A DNA stretch of 64,000 nucleotides. Source: SCGC-AAA076-P13 sp964276235 (GTDB lineage Bacteria > Pseudomonadota > Gammaproteobacteria > Magnimaribacterales > D2472). The position numbers and the translations under genes were made by a program. Position 1 is the stretch's first letter. The number at the start of each line of letters is the position of its first letter. Below are positions 7,637-15,716 of this stretch, piece by piece. The notes beneath the pieces are model-generated. The model ran no database searches. It saw only the letters and a program-made list of their open reading frames with translations, and was not told the origin of the DNA. The DNA is taken from positions 620,001 through 684,000 of the forward strand of contig CAXYEK010000001.1 in assembly GCA_964276235.1 (NCBI GenBank), in the 5' to 3' direction.

Positions 7637-9262
7637 ATGATGGCAAATACTAAGTACATTTTCATAACTGGAGGAGTGGTTTCATCACTCGGGAAAGGTA
7701 TCGCAGCAGCATCTATAGGAGCATTGCTAGAATCAAGAGGTCTTTCAGTGTCACTAATTAAAGTTGATCCATATATTAATGTTGATCCGGGAACAATGAG
7801 CCCATTTCAGCATGGAGAAGTTTTTGTTACTAATGATGGAACAGAAACTGATTTAGATCTTGGGCATTACGAGAGATTCGTAAGATTTCAAGCTTCAAAA
7901 AAGAATAATTTTACTGCTGGAAAAGTCTACGAAACAGTTATAAGAAATGAACGAAAGGGTAAGTATCTTGGAGGCACTGTTCAGGTAATTCCTCATATAA
8001 CAAATGAGATTAAAAAAAGAATTAAAGAAGGGGGACAAGGCAAAGATATAGCAATAGTTGAAATTGGTGGAACTGTTGGCGATATTGAAAGTCAGCCTTT
8101 CGTAGAGGCTATAAGACAAATGGCCCTTGAACTTCCTTCATCCTCGTGGGCATTCGTTCATCTCACCCTAGTACCTTTTATTAAAGCCTCAGGCGAGTTA
8201 AAAACAAAACCAACACAACACTCAGTAAAAGAGCTTAGATCCTTAGGGATAAGCCCTGACTGTCTTATATGCAGATCTGAACAAGAGCTTCCAAAAGATG
8301 AAAAAAAGAAAATAGCATTATTTTGCTCTGTACAACAGAACAATGTTATTTCTATGCATGATGTCGAAACAGTTTATTCAATTCCTTTACTACTTAATAG
8401 ACAAAAGGTTGATGAAATTATTTTAAATAAATTGAAGATTAAATCTAAGAATCCAAAACTATCTGATTGGAAAAGAGTTGTAAGCGCTAGCTTGAATCCT
8501 AAGAAAGAAGTAAATGTTGCTTTTGTAGGAAAATATACAGAACTTCAAGATTCTTACAAATCTATCAATGAAGCTCTAGAGCATGCTGGAATAAAGCATA
8601 AAACTAAAGTGAATATTAATTTTGTATTAGCTGAAACTATTTCATCAAAAAATGCAAAAAAAGTTCTTTCTAAAACAGATGCTATTTTAGTTCCTGGTGG
8701 TTTCGGGGATAGAGGCATAGAAGGTATGATTCATGCTTGTAAGTTTGCAAGAGAAAATAATATACCGTATTTGGGAATATGTCTGGGGATGCAGGTTGCA
8801 TTAATTGAGTTTGCAAGAAATGTTTTAAAATTAAAAGGCGCAAATAGTACAGAGTTTGATCAAAATACTAAGCATCCTGTTATTGCTTTAATTACTGAAT
8901 GGAATGATATTTCTGGAAAGAAGCAAAAAAGAAATAAAAATTCAGATTTAGGAGGAACAATGAGATTAGGTGGGCAAGTATGCAAATTAAAAAAATCTTC
9001 CAAAGCATTTAAAATGTATAAAAATGAAGAAATTGTTGAAAGACATAGACATAGATATGAAGTTAATCCAAATTATATTGAGCAGCTAACCAGTTCTGGA
9101 TTAAACCTTGTCGGGACTTCTTTAGACGGAAATCTTGTTGAAATGATTGAAATAGACAATCATAAATGGTTCTTAGCATGTCAATTCCACCCAGAATTTA
9201 CTTCAAATCCTAGAGATGGCCATCCTATTTTCAATAGTTTTATAAAGAGTACAATTAGTTAG
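7637..9262 (+). CDS. pyrG: CTP synthase
   Basis: Converts UTP to CTP with glutamine as nitrogen donor. The N-terminal synthase domain (ITGGVVSSLGKGI, VDPYINVDPGTMSP) is followed from about residue 290 by a class I glutamine amidotransferase domain with PGGFGDRG, the nucleophile in GICLGMQ and a C-terminal HPEFTSNP. The 541 residues match the family. Two adjacent ATGs (7637, 7640) are both possible starts. It heads the Pseudomonas-like run pyrG-kdsA-eno-ftsB-ispD. Confidence 0.98.
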   Translation: MMANTKYIFITGGVVSSLGKGIAAASIGALLESRGLSVSLIKVDPYINVDPGTMSPFQHGEVFVTNDGTETDLDLGHYERFVRFQASKKNNFTAGKVYETVIRNERKGKYLGGTVQVIPHITNEIKKRIKEGGQGKDIAIVEIGGTVGDIESQPFVEAIRQMALELPSSSWAFVHLTLVPFIKASGELKTKPTQHSVKELRSLGISPDCLICRSEQELPKDEKKKIALFCSVQQNNVISMHDVETVYSIPLLLNRQKVDEIILNKLKIKSKNPKLSDWKRVVSASLNPKKEVNVAFVGKYTELQDSYKSINEALEHAGIKHKTKVNINFVLAETISSKNAKKVLSKTDAILVPGGFGDRGIEGMIHACKFARENNIPYLGICLGMQVALIEFARNVLKLKGANSTEFDQNTKHPVIALITEWNDISGKKQKRNKNSDLGGTMRLGGQVCKLKKSSKAFKMYKNEEIVERHRHRYEVNPNYIEQLTSSGLNLVGTSLDGNLVEMIEIDNHKWFLACQFHPEFTSNPRDGHPIFNSFIKSTIS

Positions 9263-9267
9263 TAAAT

Positions 9268-10107
9268 ATGAATGATTTAGAATTAAGAAATTTTGTAATA
9301 GGTAACTCTCAGCCATTAACATTAATGGGTGGAGTAAATGTTCTCGAATCAAGAGATCTTGCTATGCAGGTTGCAGAAGAATTTAAAGTAATTTCAGAAA
9401 AATTAAATATTAATTATATTTTTAAAGGTTCTTTTGATAAAGCTAACAGAAGCTCTGTTAATTCATTTAGGGGCCCAGGAATTGAAGAGGGATTAAAAAT
9501 TCTTCAAGAAGTCTCTAATGAATTTAATATCGCTACTGTTACAGACATTCATGAACCTAATCAAGCAAAGTCAGTTAGTGAAGTTTGTGAAGTAGTTCAA
9601 ATTCCAGCTTTTCTTGCTCGCCAAACAGATCTTGTAGTTGCTGCAGCTGCTACAGAATCAATTCTTCAATTCAAAAAACCTCAGTTCTTATCTGCACCAG
9701 AAATGAAAAACATCATTGAGAAATGTGAATCAGCAGGGAATAATAAGATCACTTTATGTGAAAGAGGCAACTCTTTTGGTTACAACAATTTGATTGTGGA
9801 TACATTAAATTTTCAAATACTTAAAAGTTTAGAAAAACCAACTATTTTTGATGTCACACATTCGTTGCAGTTACCAGGTGGATTAGGAAATGCAGCAGGT
9901 GGCAGAAGAGAATATTTACTTAGCTTAGCGAAAGCAGGTATTTCTCAAGGTATAGCTGGCTTATTTTTGGAAACACACCCTGATCCGGATAATGCAAAAT
10001 GTGATGGACCATGTGCTCTAAGATTAGACATGTTGGAACCATTTTTAACACAAATAAAAGATTTAGACGATTTCATAAAAAATCAAGAAGTTCTAGATAT
10101 TTCATAA
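9268..10107 (+). CDS. kdsA: 3-deoxy-8-phosphooctulonate synthase (KDO-8-P synthase)
   Basis: Condenses arabinose 5-phosphate with PEP to make KDO-8-P for the LPS inner core, so this is a Gram-negative outer-membrane organism. The 279 residues show the GGVNVLES start, FKGSFDKANRSS (PEP/A5P binding), FLARQTDL, CERGNSFGYNNL and the LETHPDPDNAKCDGP C-terminal loop. It starts 5 bp after pyrG and 6 bp before eno, the order known from Pseudomonas. Confidence 0.98.
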   Translation: MNDLELRNFVIGNSQPLTLMGGVNVLESRDLAMQVAEEFKVISEKLNINYIFKGSFDKANRSSVNSFRGPGIEEGLKILQEVSNEFNIATVTDIHEPNQAKSVSEVCEVVQIPAFLARQTDLVVAAAATESILQFKKPQFLSAPEMKNIIEKCESAGNNKITLCERGNSFGYNNLIVDTLNFQILKSLEKPTIFDVTHSLQLPGGLGNAAGGRREYLLSLAKAGISQGIAGLFLETHPDPDNAKCDGPCALRLDMLEPFLTQIKDLDDFIKNQEVLDIS

Positions 10108-10113
10108 AAATTC

Positions 10114-11391
10114 ATGTCAAAAATTAAATCTATTAAAGCTATCCAAGTTTTAGACTCAAGAGGAGTTCCTACCGTTGCATGCAGAGTTGTATTAGAAAAT
10201 CTTCTTACAGCTGGAGTTATGGTCCCAAGTGGAGCATCAACAGGTGCTAAAGAAGCCATTGAATTAAGAGATGGCAAAGATGCATACATGGGAAAAGGAG
10301 TCTTAAAAGCTGTTAAAAATATTAATGAAATTATTGGCCCAATACTTATTGGGCAAGACCCATCAAATCAAGAAAAAATAGATAAGCAACTTATTGAATT
10401 AGATGGAACTGAAGATAAATCTAATCTTGGTGCAAATGCAATTCTTGCTGTTTCATTAGCTATTTGCAGAGTGGCTGCTAAAGATATTGATAAAAGCTTG
10501 CATAACTATTTTGGAGATATTTATAAAGATATTACAGGTAAATCTGTTGAACCAAATCTCCCTATGCCAATGCTCAATATTCTTAATGGCGGCGAGCATG
10601 CAGACAATAATATTGATATTCAAGAATTTATGGTAATGCCTGTGGGTGCAAAAGACTTCAAGGAAGCAATGAGATGGGCCTCTGAAATTTATTGGAATCT
10701 TAAAGTTATTTTGAAAGATAGAGGCTTGTCTTCATCAGTAGGAGATGAAGGTGGCTTTGCGCCTAATCTTAAATCAAATGAGGAAGCAATTCAGCTAATT
10801 CTAGAGTCCATCGAACAATCTAATCTCATTCCTGGAAAAGATGTTTGCTTGTCCTTGGATTGTGCTGCTAGTGAATTCTATAAAGATGATAAATATCACT
10901 TAGCTGGAGAAGGGAGAACTCTCGATTCTCAAAAATTTGCAGAATATTTGGATAACTTAGTCGATAAGTATCCAATCATCTCAATAGAAGACGGAATGGA
11001 TGAAAATGATTTCGACGGCTGGAAAATATTAACTGAAAAAGTTAGTCATAAGTGCCAATTAGTTGGCGATGATCTATTCGTTACAAATAAGAAAATATTT
11101 AAGGAAGGCATAACCAAAGGATTGGCAAATGCCATTTTAATAAAATTTAATCAAATAGGCTCAATAACAGAGACAATAGAGACAATTGCATTAGCAAATG
11201 AAAATAATTATAAATCTATAATATCTCATAGATCTGGAGAAACTGAAGATACTACAATTTCAGATCTTGCAGTGGGTCTTGGTGCAGGTCAAATAAAGAC
11301 AGGAGCTCCATGTCGGTCAGACAGAGTGGCCAAATATAATAGATTATTATGGATAGAAGAGGAGAGTTCTAATCTAATCCTTTCAAAATGA
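10114..11391 (+). CDS. eno: Enolase
   Basis: Glycolytic enzyme interconverting 2-phosphoglycerate and PEP, and a component of the RNA degradosome in enterics. The 425 residues carry VPSGASTGAKEA, the metal ligands in SLDCAASEF, ISIEDGMDE and VGDDLFVTN, the catalytic Lys in LIKFNQIG, and ISHRSGETEDTTI. The stop overlaps the ftsB start by 4 bp, matching the widely conserved eno-ftsB pair. Confidence 0.98.
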   Translation: MSKIKSIKAIQVLDSRGVPTVACRVVLENLLTAGVMVPSGASTGAKEAIELRDGKDAYMGKGVLKAVKNINEIIGPILIGQDPSNQEKIDKQLIELDGTEDKSNLGANAILAVSLAICRVAAKDIDKSLHNYFGDIYKDITGKSVEPNLPMPMLNILNGGEHADNNIDIQEFMVMPVGAKDFKEAMRWASEIYWNLKVILKDRGLSSSVGDEGGFAPNLKSNEEAIQLILESIEQSNLIPGKDVCLSLDCAASEFYKDDKYHLAGEGRTLDSQKFAEYLDNLVDKYPIISIEDGMDENDFDGWKILTEKVSHKCQLVGDDLFVTNKKIFKEGITKGLANAILIKFNQIGSITETIETIALANENNYKSIISHRSGETEDTTISDLAVGLGAGQIKTGAPCRSDRVAKYNRLLWIEEESSNLILSK

Positions 11392-11687
11392 ATAAACTAT
11401 TTTATTTATTAGTCTCAATTTTACTATTTTTAACACTTATATTATTAATTAGTATTTTTTCTGGAGACAATAGCTATTCAAAAAAAGCATCACTGATACA
11501 AGAAAATAAGATACAAGAAATTGAGAATAATACTCTAAAAAATACAAATGATATTTTAGAGTTTGAAATAGAGAATGCTCAAAAATCAAAAGAGCATGTT
11601 GAAAATTTTGCAAGAGAAAGATTGAATTTGATATACCCAAATGAAGAGTTTATTTCCTTTCAAGAGGAACTAAAAGATGATGAATAA
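11388..11687 (+). CDS. ftsB: Cell division protein FtsB
   Basis: Small bitopic divisome protein that forms a coiled coil with FtsL and binds FtsQ. The 99 residues have one N-terminal membrane helix (about 4-25) and a periplasmic coiled coil rich in Glu, Asn and Lys (about 35-75). It ends with the characteristic ARERLNLIYPNEEFISF segment. It overlaps eno by 4 bp and ispDF by 11 bp. Sequence is diverged, but position and topology agree. Confidence 0.9.
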   Translation: MNKLFYLLVSILLFLTLILLISIFSGDNSYSKKASLIQENKIQEIENNTLKNTNDILEFEIENAQKSKEHVENFARERLNLIYPNEEFISFQEELKDDE

Positions 11688-12825
11688 AATATTAGCAATA
11701 ATACCGTCAGCTGGCACTGGGGAAAGATTTGCTGAAAATATGCCCAAACAATATCTCGATCTAGATGGTAAATCAGTTATTGAGCATTCAGTTCAGCCTT
11801 TTTTAGATTCAAATATAATATCTAAAATAATTATTCCTATAGCTCCAAATGATGAGTATATAAAAAAGCAAAGCTTTTATGGAAGTTCAAAGATTGTATT
11901 GATTAATGGAGGAAGAACTAGATCAGAATCAGTTTTAAACGGTTTAAATCATCCTGAAGCCAAAGACTTCAATCTTGTTATAACTCATGATGCCGCAAGG
12001 CCAAATGTTAATGAGGATGATTTATCTAATTTAATTAATGAAATAACCTCATCTAAGGCCGATTGCTCTATTTTTTATCTTCCAGTCGTTGATTCAATAA
12101 AAAAAATATCTAAAACAATAGATCAAACAGAAAAAAAATCTGATTACTATTTAGTTCAAACTCCTCAAATATCAGATTTAGTAAAGTTAAAATCTGCAAT
12201 AGAGCTATTGAATGAAAAAGATATTTCTATACCTGATGAGTCTTTTGCTATGGAGTCATTAGATTTATGTGTTTCAAAAATTAAAGGTAGATCATCTAAC
12301 ATTAAAATAACGTACCAAGAAGATCTTGATCTTTTAAGACAATTTTCTACAAGAGCTGGAACGGGCTTTGACCTTCATACATATAAAGATGGAAATGGAA
12401 TTTTGATTGGCGGATATAATCTCGAGTGTAATTATGAGATAGAGGCTCATTCAGACGGTGATGTGCTTCTACATTCCATAGCTGATTCTATTCTAGGAGC
12501 AGCAGCATTAGGCGATATAGGTATGTTCTTTGCTGATACTGATATGGCAAATAAAGGACTCGATAGTAAACAAATTATTAAATTTTGTCTTGAAAAGATA
12601 AAAGCTATGAACCTCGAAATATATAATATTGATGCAACTATTATTTGTGAGTCACCTAAAATTAACCCTCATAGAGAATCTATTCTTGAAAGCCTTGCTT
12701 CGATATTAAAAATACATAAATCAAAAATTGGTTTAAAGGCTACAACAGCTGAAAAGATTGGTATTATAGGCCAAAACAAAGCTATTGCTGTTCAATCTTT
12801 GGCTAACTTAAGAAAAATAATATGA
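11677..12825 (+). CDS. ispDF: Bifunctional IspD-IspF: MEP cytidylyltransferase / MECDP synthase
   Basis: Two steps of the non-mevalonate isoprenoid pathway in one chain. Residues 1 to about 223 are IspD (IPSAGTGERF, CTP-binding GGRTRSESV, THDAARP, KITYQEDL). Residues from about 226 to 382 are IspF (GTGFDLHTY with the metal-binding Asp and His, AHSDGDVLLHSI, LGDIGMFFADTD, KATTAEKIG). Almost no linker separates them. Gammaproteobacteria usually carry separate adjacent ispD and ispF; fusions are known in alpha- and epsilonproteobacteria. A start 3 bp later is equally possible. It overlaps surE by 4 bp; truD, normally between ispF and surE, is absent. Confidence 0.97.
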   Translation: MMNKILAIIPSAGTGERFAENMPKQYLDLDGKSVIEHSVQPFLDSNIISKIIIPIAPNDEYIKKQSFYGSSKIVLINGGRTRSESVLNGLNHPEAKDFNLVITHDAARPNVNEDDLSNLINEITSSKADCSIFYLPVVDSIKKISKTIDQTEKKSDYYLVQTPQISDLVKLKSAIELLNEKDISIPDESFAMESLDLCVSKIKGRSSNIKITYQEDLDLLRQFSTRAGTGFDLHTYKDGNGILIGGYNLECNYEIEAHSDGDVLLHSIADSILGAAALGDIGMFFADTDMANKGLDSKQIIKFCLEKIKAMNLEIYNIDATIICESPKINPHRESILESLASILKIHKSKIGLKATTAEKIGIIGQNKAIAVQSLANLRKII

Positions 12826-13568
12826 AAATACTTTTAACAAATGATGATGGTTATGATGCTCCAAACATAAAAGCTCTTTATAAAAAATTATCAGAAGAAC
12901 ATGAGGTTTGGATGATTGCACCAGAAGGTAATTGTAGTGGTATGAGTGCAGCAATTAGTTTTTTGAAAGAAATTGAAGTAAGAAAAGTTGATGAAAAGAT
13001 TTATGCAGTTGATGGGACTCCTGCTGATTGCTCCTATTTAGGATTGCTTAGTATTGTTGATTTTGAATTCGATATGGTTGTTGCTGGAATCAATCATGGC
13101 GCAAATATCGGAAATGATGTTATTTATTCTGGGACTGTTGGTGCTGCCGTTGGTGGTAGGAAATTAAAATATCCTCCAGTAGCTATTTCTGTGGCGTCTT
13201 ACGTAACAGAAAATACTGATTTTATAGTCAATAAATCTCTTGAGCTTGTGAACGCCATCACAAAACTTCCATCAGATTTTGTTGGTAAAGTTATTAATAT
13301 TAACTTTCCAGATTTATCAGAGGAAGATTGTAAAGGAATAAAGATCACAGGACTTGCTCAAAGAGACATTCCTTCAAAACCAATAGAAGTAGATTCTAAT
13401 AGCAATAATAAAAAATATAGATATAACCTATCCGGGGCGCCGATGAAAGCAGAATATATTACTGATGCTGAAGCTTTAAGTGATGGCTTTATATCGATTT
13501 CTGTTCTTGATTATGGACTAGACAGAATAAAAGATAGAGAATCTTTAAAAAAATATATTAATGAATAA
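12822..13568 (+). CDS. surE: 5'/3'-nucleotidase SurE
   Basis: Metal-dependent phosphatase acting on nucleoside monophosphates and linked to stationary-phase survival. The 248 residues have the N-terminal LLTNDDGYDAPNI motif whose Asp pair binds the metal, APEGNCSGMSAA, and the AGINHGANIGNDVIYSGTVGAA active-site segment. It overlaps ispDF by 4 bp and pcm by 8 bp, so translation is probably coupled. Confidence 0.97.
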   Translation: MKILLTNDDGYDAPNIKALYKKLSEEHEVWMIAPEGNCSGMSAAISFLKEIEVRKVDEKIYAVDGTPADCSYLGLLSIVDFEFDMVVAGINHGANIGNDVIYSGTVGAAVGGRKLKYPPVAISVASYVTENTDFIVNKSLELVNAITKLPSDFVGKVININFPDLSEEDCKGIKITGLAQRDIPSKPIEVDSNSNNKKYRYNLSGAPMKAEYITDAEALSDGFISISVLDYGLDRIKDRESLKKYINE

Positions 13569-14244
13569 TTCTGGATTTACCTTTAGAAGGGTAAAAGAAG
13601 AAATGATTGAAAATCTTCTTGAAATGGGCATAAAAGACTTTAGAGTTCTTGATGCTATGTCACAAATTCCAAGACATATTTTTTTAGATGAAGCTTTAAG
13701 ATCAAGAGCTTATGAAAATAGATCTTTAACAATCGGGTACAAGCAAACTATATCTCAGCCATATATAGTTGCTAAAATGACTGAATTACTTATTTCACAT
13801 ACCAAATCAAGAGGTAAAATTTTAGATAAAGTACTAGAACTTGGTTCTGGTTGTGGTTATCAATCTGCAGTTCTGTCATTCTTTAGCGAAGAAGTTCATG
13901 CAATTGAAAGAATTAAGCCACTAGTGGCTAAGTCAAGAGAAAATTTAAGCGCATTAAAAATCAATAATGTTTTATTTAAACATGGGGATGGTTTTTTAGA
14001 TTGGGATCAAAGTGTTATATATGACGGAGTTATATGTGCTGCAGCGCCTCGACAGTATCCTCAAGAATTAGTTAATAGTTTGAATATTAATTCAAAAATA
14101 GTAATTCCAGTAGGAGACTCTAAGTTTCAGCAACTTAATGTTATTACTAAGATATCTGAGGAAGAGGTATCTGAAGATTTATATGATGAAGTTGCATTTG
14201 TTCCAATGCTTCCAGGAGTTTCGTTAGATGGTAATGATTCATGA
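13561..14244 (+). CDS. pcm: Protein-L-isoaspartate O-methyltransferase
   Basis: SAM-dependent repair enzyme for isoaspartyl residues. The 227 residues contain the substrate loop (TIGYKQTISQPYIVAKM), SAM motif I (VLELGSGCGYQSAVL), the HAIERI post-motif and the C-terminal VPMLPG typical of Pcm. It overlaps surE by 8 bp and the DUF368 gene by 4 bp. In relatives nlpD and rpoS follow pcm; neither is present here. Confidence 0.97.
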   Translation: MNNSGFTFRRVKEEMIENLLEMGIKDFRVLDAMSQIPRHIFLDEALRSRAYENRSLTIGYKQTISQPYIVAKMTELLISHTKSRGKILDKVLELGSGCGYQSAVLSFFSEEVHAIERIKPLVAKSRENLSALKINNVLFKHGDGFLDWDQSVIYDGVICAAAPRQYPQELVNSLNINSKIVIPVGDSKFQQLNVITKISEEEVSEDLYDEVAFVPMLPGVSLDGNDS

Positions 14245-14975
14245 ATGAAAAATTAAGATACTTTATAGCAGGAATATTTATAGGCTTATCAGAACTGCTT
14301 CCAGGTATTTCTGGAGCAACCGTTGCTCTTATGTTTGGAGTTTATAAGCAACTTATATCGTTTCTTACAAACCTAAAAGGCTTTGAACTTATTATTCCTT
14401 TAATTATTGGTATGGGGATTAGCGTTGTTTCTTTTTCTAGCCTAATACACTTTTTATATGAAAACTATGAATCTATTTTTATGATGGCCATTGCAATGAT
14501 TATGATAAGTTATGGACTTTTTCTAATAACGACAACATCCAAAAAGATATTTAATACAATAAATAATAAATTCTTGTTCATTATAAAGATATCCTTAGCC
14601 TTACTCTTTGGATTGCTTATTACTGGTATTTCTTGGAATTTTGTTAATACACCAGGAAGTTTGTCTCTGTTTATTTTTGGATTTATAGCTTGTGGGTTCC
14701 TAATTTTTCCTGGAGTTTCAGGAAGTGCTTTTTTGTTGGCTATAGGCATTTATCCTTTAATTATATCTAGCGTTTCAACATTTAATTTTCAAATTTTATT
14801 ACCTTTTGCGATAGGTATGCTGTTATCCATAGCAACCATGCCAAGACTGATTAGTAATCTTTATTCTAAATATGGTGAATCCATTTTAATATTTTTTGGT
14901 GCAATAATTTTGGCCGCAGGCCTTAATGAAATGACAATACAATGGCTCACAATGCAACCTTGGATTAATCTATAA
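14241..14975 (+). CDS. DUF368 membrane protein (PopT-like polyprenyl-phosphate transporter family)
   Basis: Integral membrane protein of 244 residues with about seven or eight hydrophobic segments. The family signature appears near the N-terminus (FIGLSELLPGISGATVALMFG) and in partial repeat as CGFLIFPGVSGSAFLL around residue 150, an internal duplication typical of DUF368. Members of this family were reported to recycle undecaprenyl phosphate across the membrane; applying that here is inference from the family. It overlaps pcm by 4 bp, in the slot nlpD-rpoS usually fills. The C-terminus converges on fdxA 29 bp away. Confidence 0.85.
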   Translation: MNEKLRYFIAGIFIGLSELLPGISGATVALMFGVYKQLISFLTNLKGFELIIPLIIGMGISVVSFSSLIHFLYENYESIFMMAIAMIMISYGLFLITTTSKKIFNTINNKFLFIIKISLALLFGLLITGISWNFVNTPGSLSLFIFGFIACGFLIFPGVSGSAFLLAIGIYPLIISSVSTFNFQILLPFAIGMLLSIATMPRLISNLYSKYGESILIFFGAIILAAGLNEMTIQWLTMQPWINL

Positions 14976-15004
14976 TTTTTAAATTTATAATTAAGAATAA
15001 AACT

Positions 15005-15601
15005 TTATTCTTTAAGCGTTCTCATTTTAATAACATTAAATTTATTTTCTTGAAGAAATTCCATTATTTTCATTGTCCATTCATGGTGAGCCTGTGGCTC
15101 AATACTTAAAATAACCGTTTCTTCAATCGCTAGATTTTTGAGCAGTTGATCTTTGTTAGAAGAAAGTTCTTTGATATTGAATGCCTGATTATTCGTTTCA
15201 ATATCACCGCTATCAAATAAATATATTTTATTAGATTCAATTGACTGATTAGCTGATTTTGAATCGTCTGAACCTAGATCGATATTCAAAAATTGTACTT
15301 TATTTTTAATATCTTTATATGTAGGTTCCTCTACATGAGGAGGGGAGGCTTCGGTTATATTGTCATATACATCAGCAAGTTTTGCATTGATCTCAATAAA
15401 TGCAATTTGATCATTGGGAAGTTCATCTTCAGAAAATATAGCATCTATAGGGCATTCTGGTTCACATAATGCACAGTCTATACATTCATCTGGATGTATT
15501 ACTAAGAAATCTGGACCTTCATAAAAGCAGTCCACTGGGCAAACTTCTACACAGTCGGTATATTTGCATTTAATGCATGATTCTGTAACTACAAATGTCA
15601 T
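15005..15601 (-). CDS. fdxA: 7Fe ferredoxin FdxA with unrecognised C-terminal extension
   Basis: The first ~90 residues are a seven-iron ferredoxin close to Azotobacter FdI. Nine Cys (C9, C12, C17, C21, C25, C40, C43, C46, C50) are placed to bind one [3Fe-4S] and one [4Fe-4S] cluster. Normal members end at about 107 residues. This one has 198, adding some 85-90 residues with a Ser/Asp/Asn-rich linker and a compact-looking end (VILSIEPQAHHEW, KIMEFLQENKFNVIKM) that I do not recognise. The extension is in frame with no break. The gene is divergent from recA, as fdxA lies near recA in Pseudomonas. Confidence 0.93.
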   Translation of the reverse strand: MTFVVTESCIKCKYTDCVEVCPVDCFYEGPDFLVIHPDECIDCALCEPECPIDAIFSEDELPNDQIAFIEINAKLADVYDNITEASPPHVEEPTYKDIKNKVQFLNIDLGSDDSKSANQSIESNKIYLFDSGDIETNNQAFNIKELSSNKDQLLKNLAIEETVILSIEPQAHHEWTMKIMEFLQENKFNVIKMRTLKE

Positions 15602-15661
15602 AATAATAATCTCTAGAAAGATGATTTTAACTTACAAGAAAACAAATATATAGAAAAGTGT

Positions 15662-15689
15662 TTGAATTCTATGGATTTTATATTATACT
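15662..15689 (+). promoter_or_regulatory. recA promoter
   Basis: TTGAAT (15662-15667), a 16 bp spacer and TATACT (15684-15689). The -10 overlaps the first bases of the LexA box, the usual arrangement for repression by occlusion. A strong SD, AAGGAG (15705-15710), lies 6 bases before the recA ATG. Confidence 0.6.
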
Positions 15690-15705
15690 GTATAAATATA
15701 CAGTA
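15686..15705 (+). promoter_or_regulatory. LexA binding site (SOS box) of recA
   Basis: The sequence TACTGTATAAATATACAGTA contains CTGT-N8-ACAG (15688-15703), an exact match to the gammaproteobacterial SOS box, with near-perfect dyad symmetry over 20 bp. It lies just upstream of the recA SD. It implies that a LexA of the E. coli specificity exists in this genome. Confidence 0.88.
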
Positions 15706-15716
15706 AGGAGACTAAG

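Noticed and set aside
14993..15012. AAGAATAAA/TTTATTCTT inverted repeat between the DUF368 gene and fdxA
   Set aside because: All-AT stem of nine pairs with a two-base loop, overlapping the fdxA stop; too weak to call a terminator.
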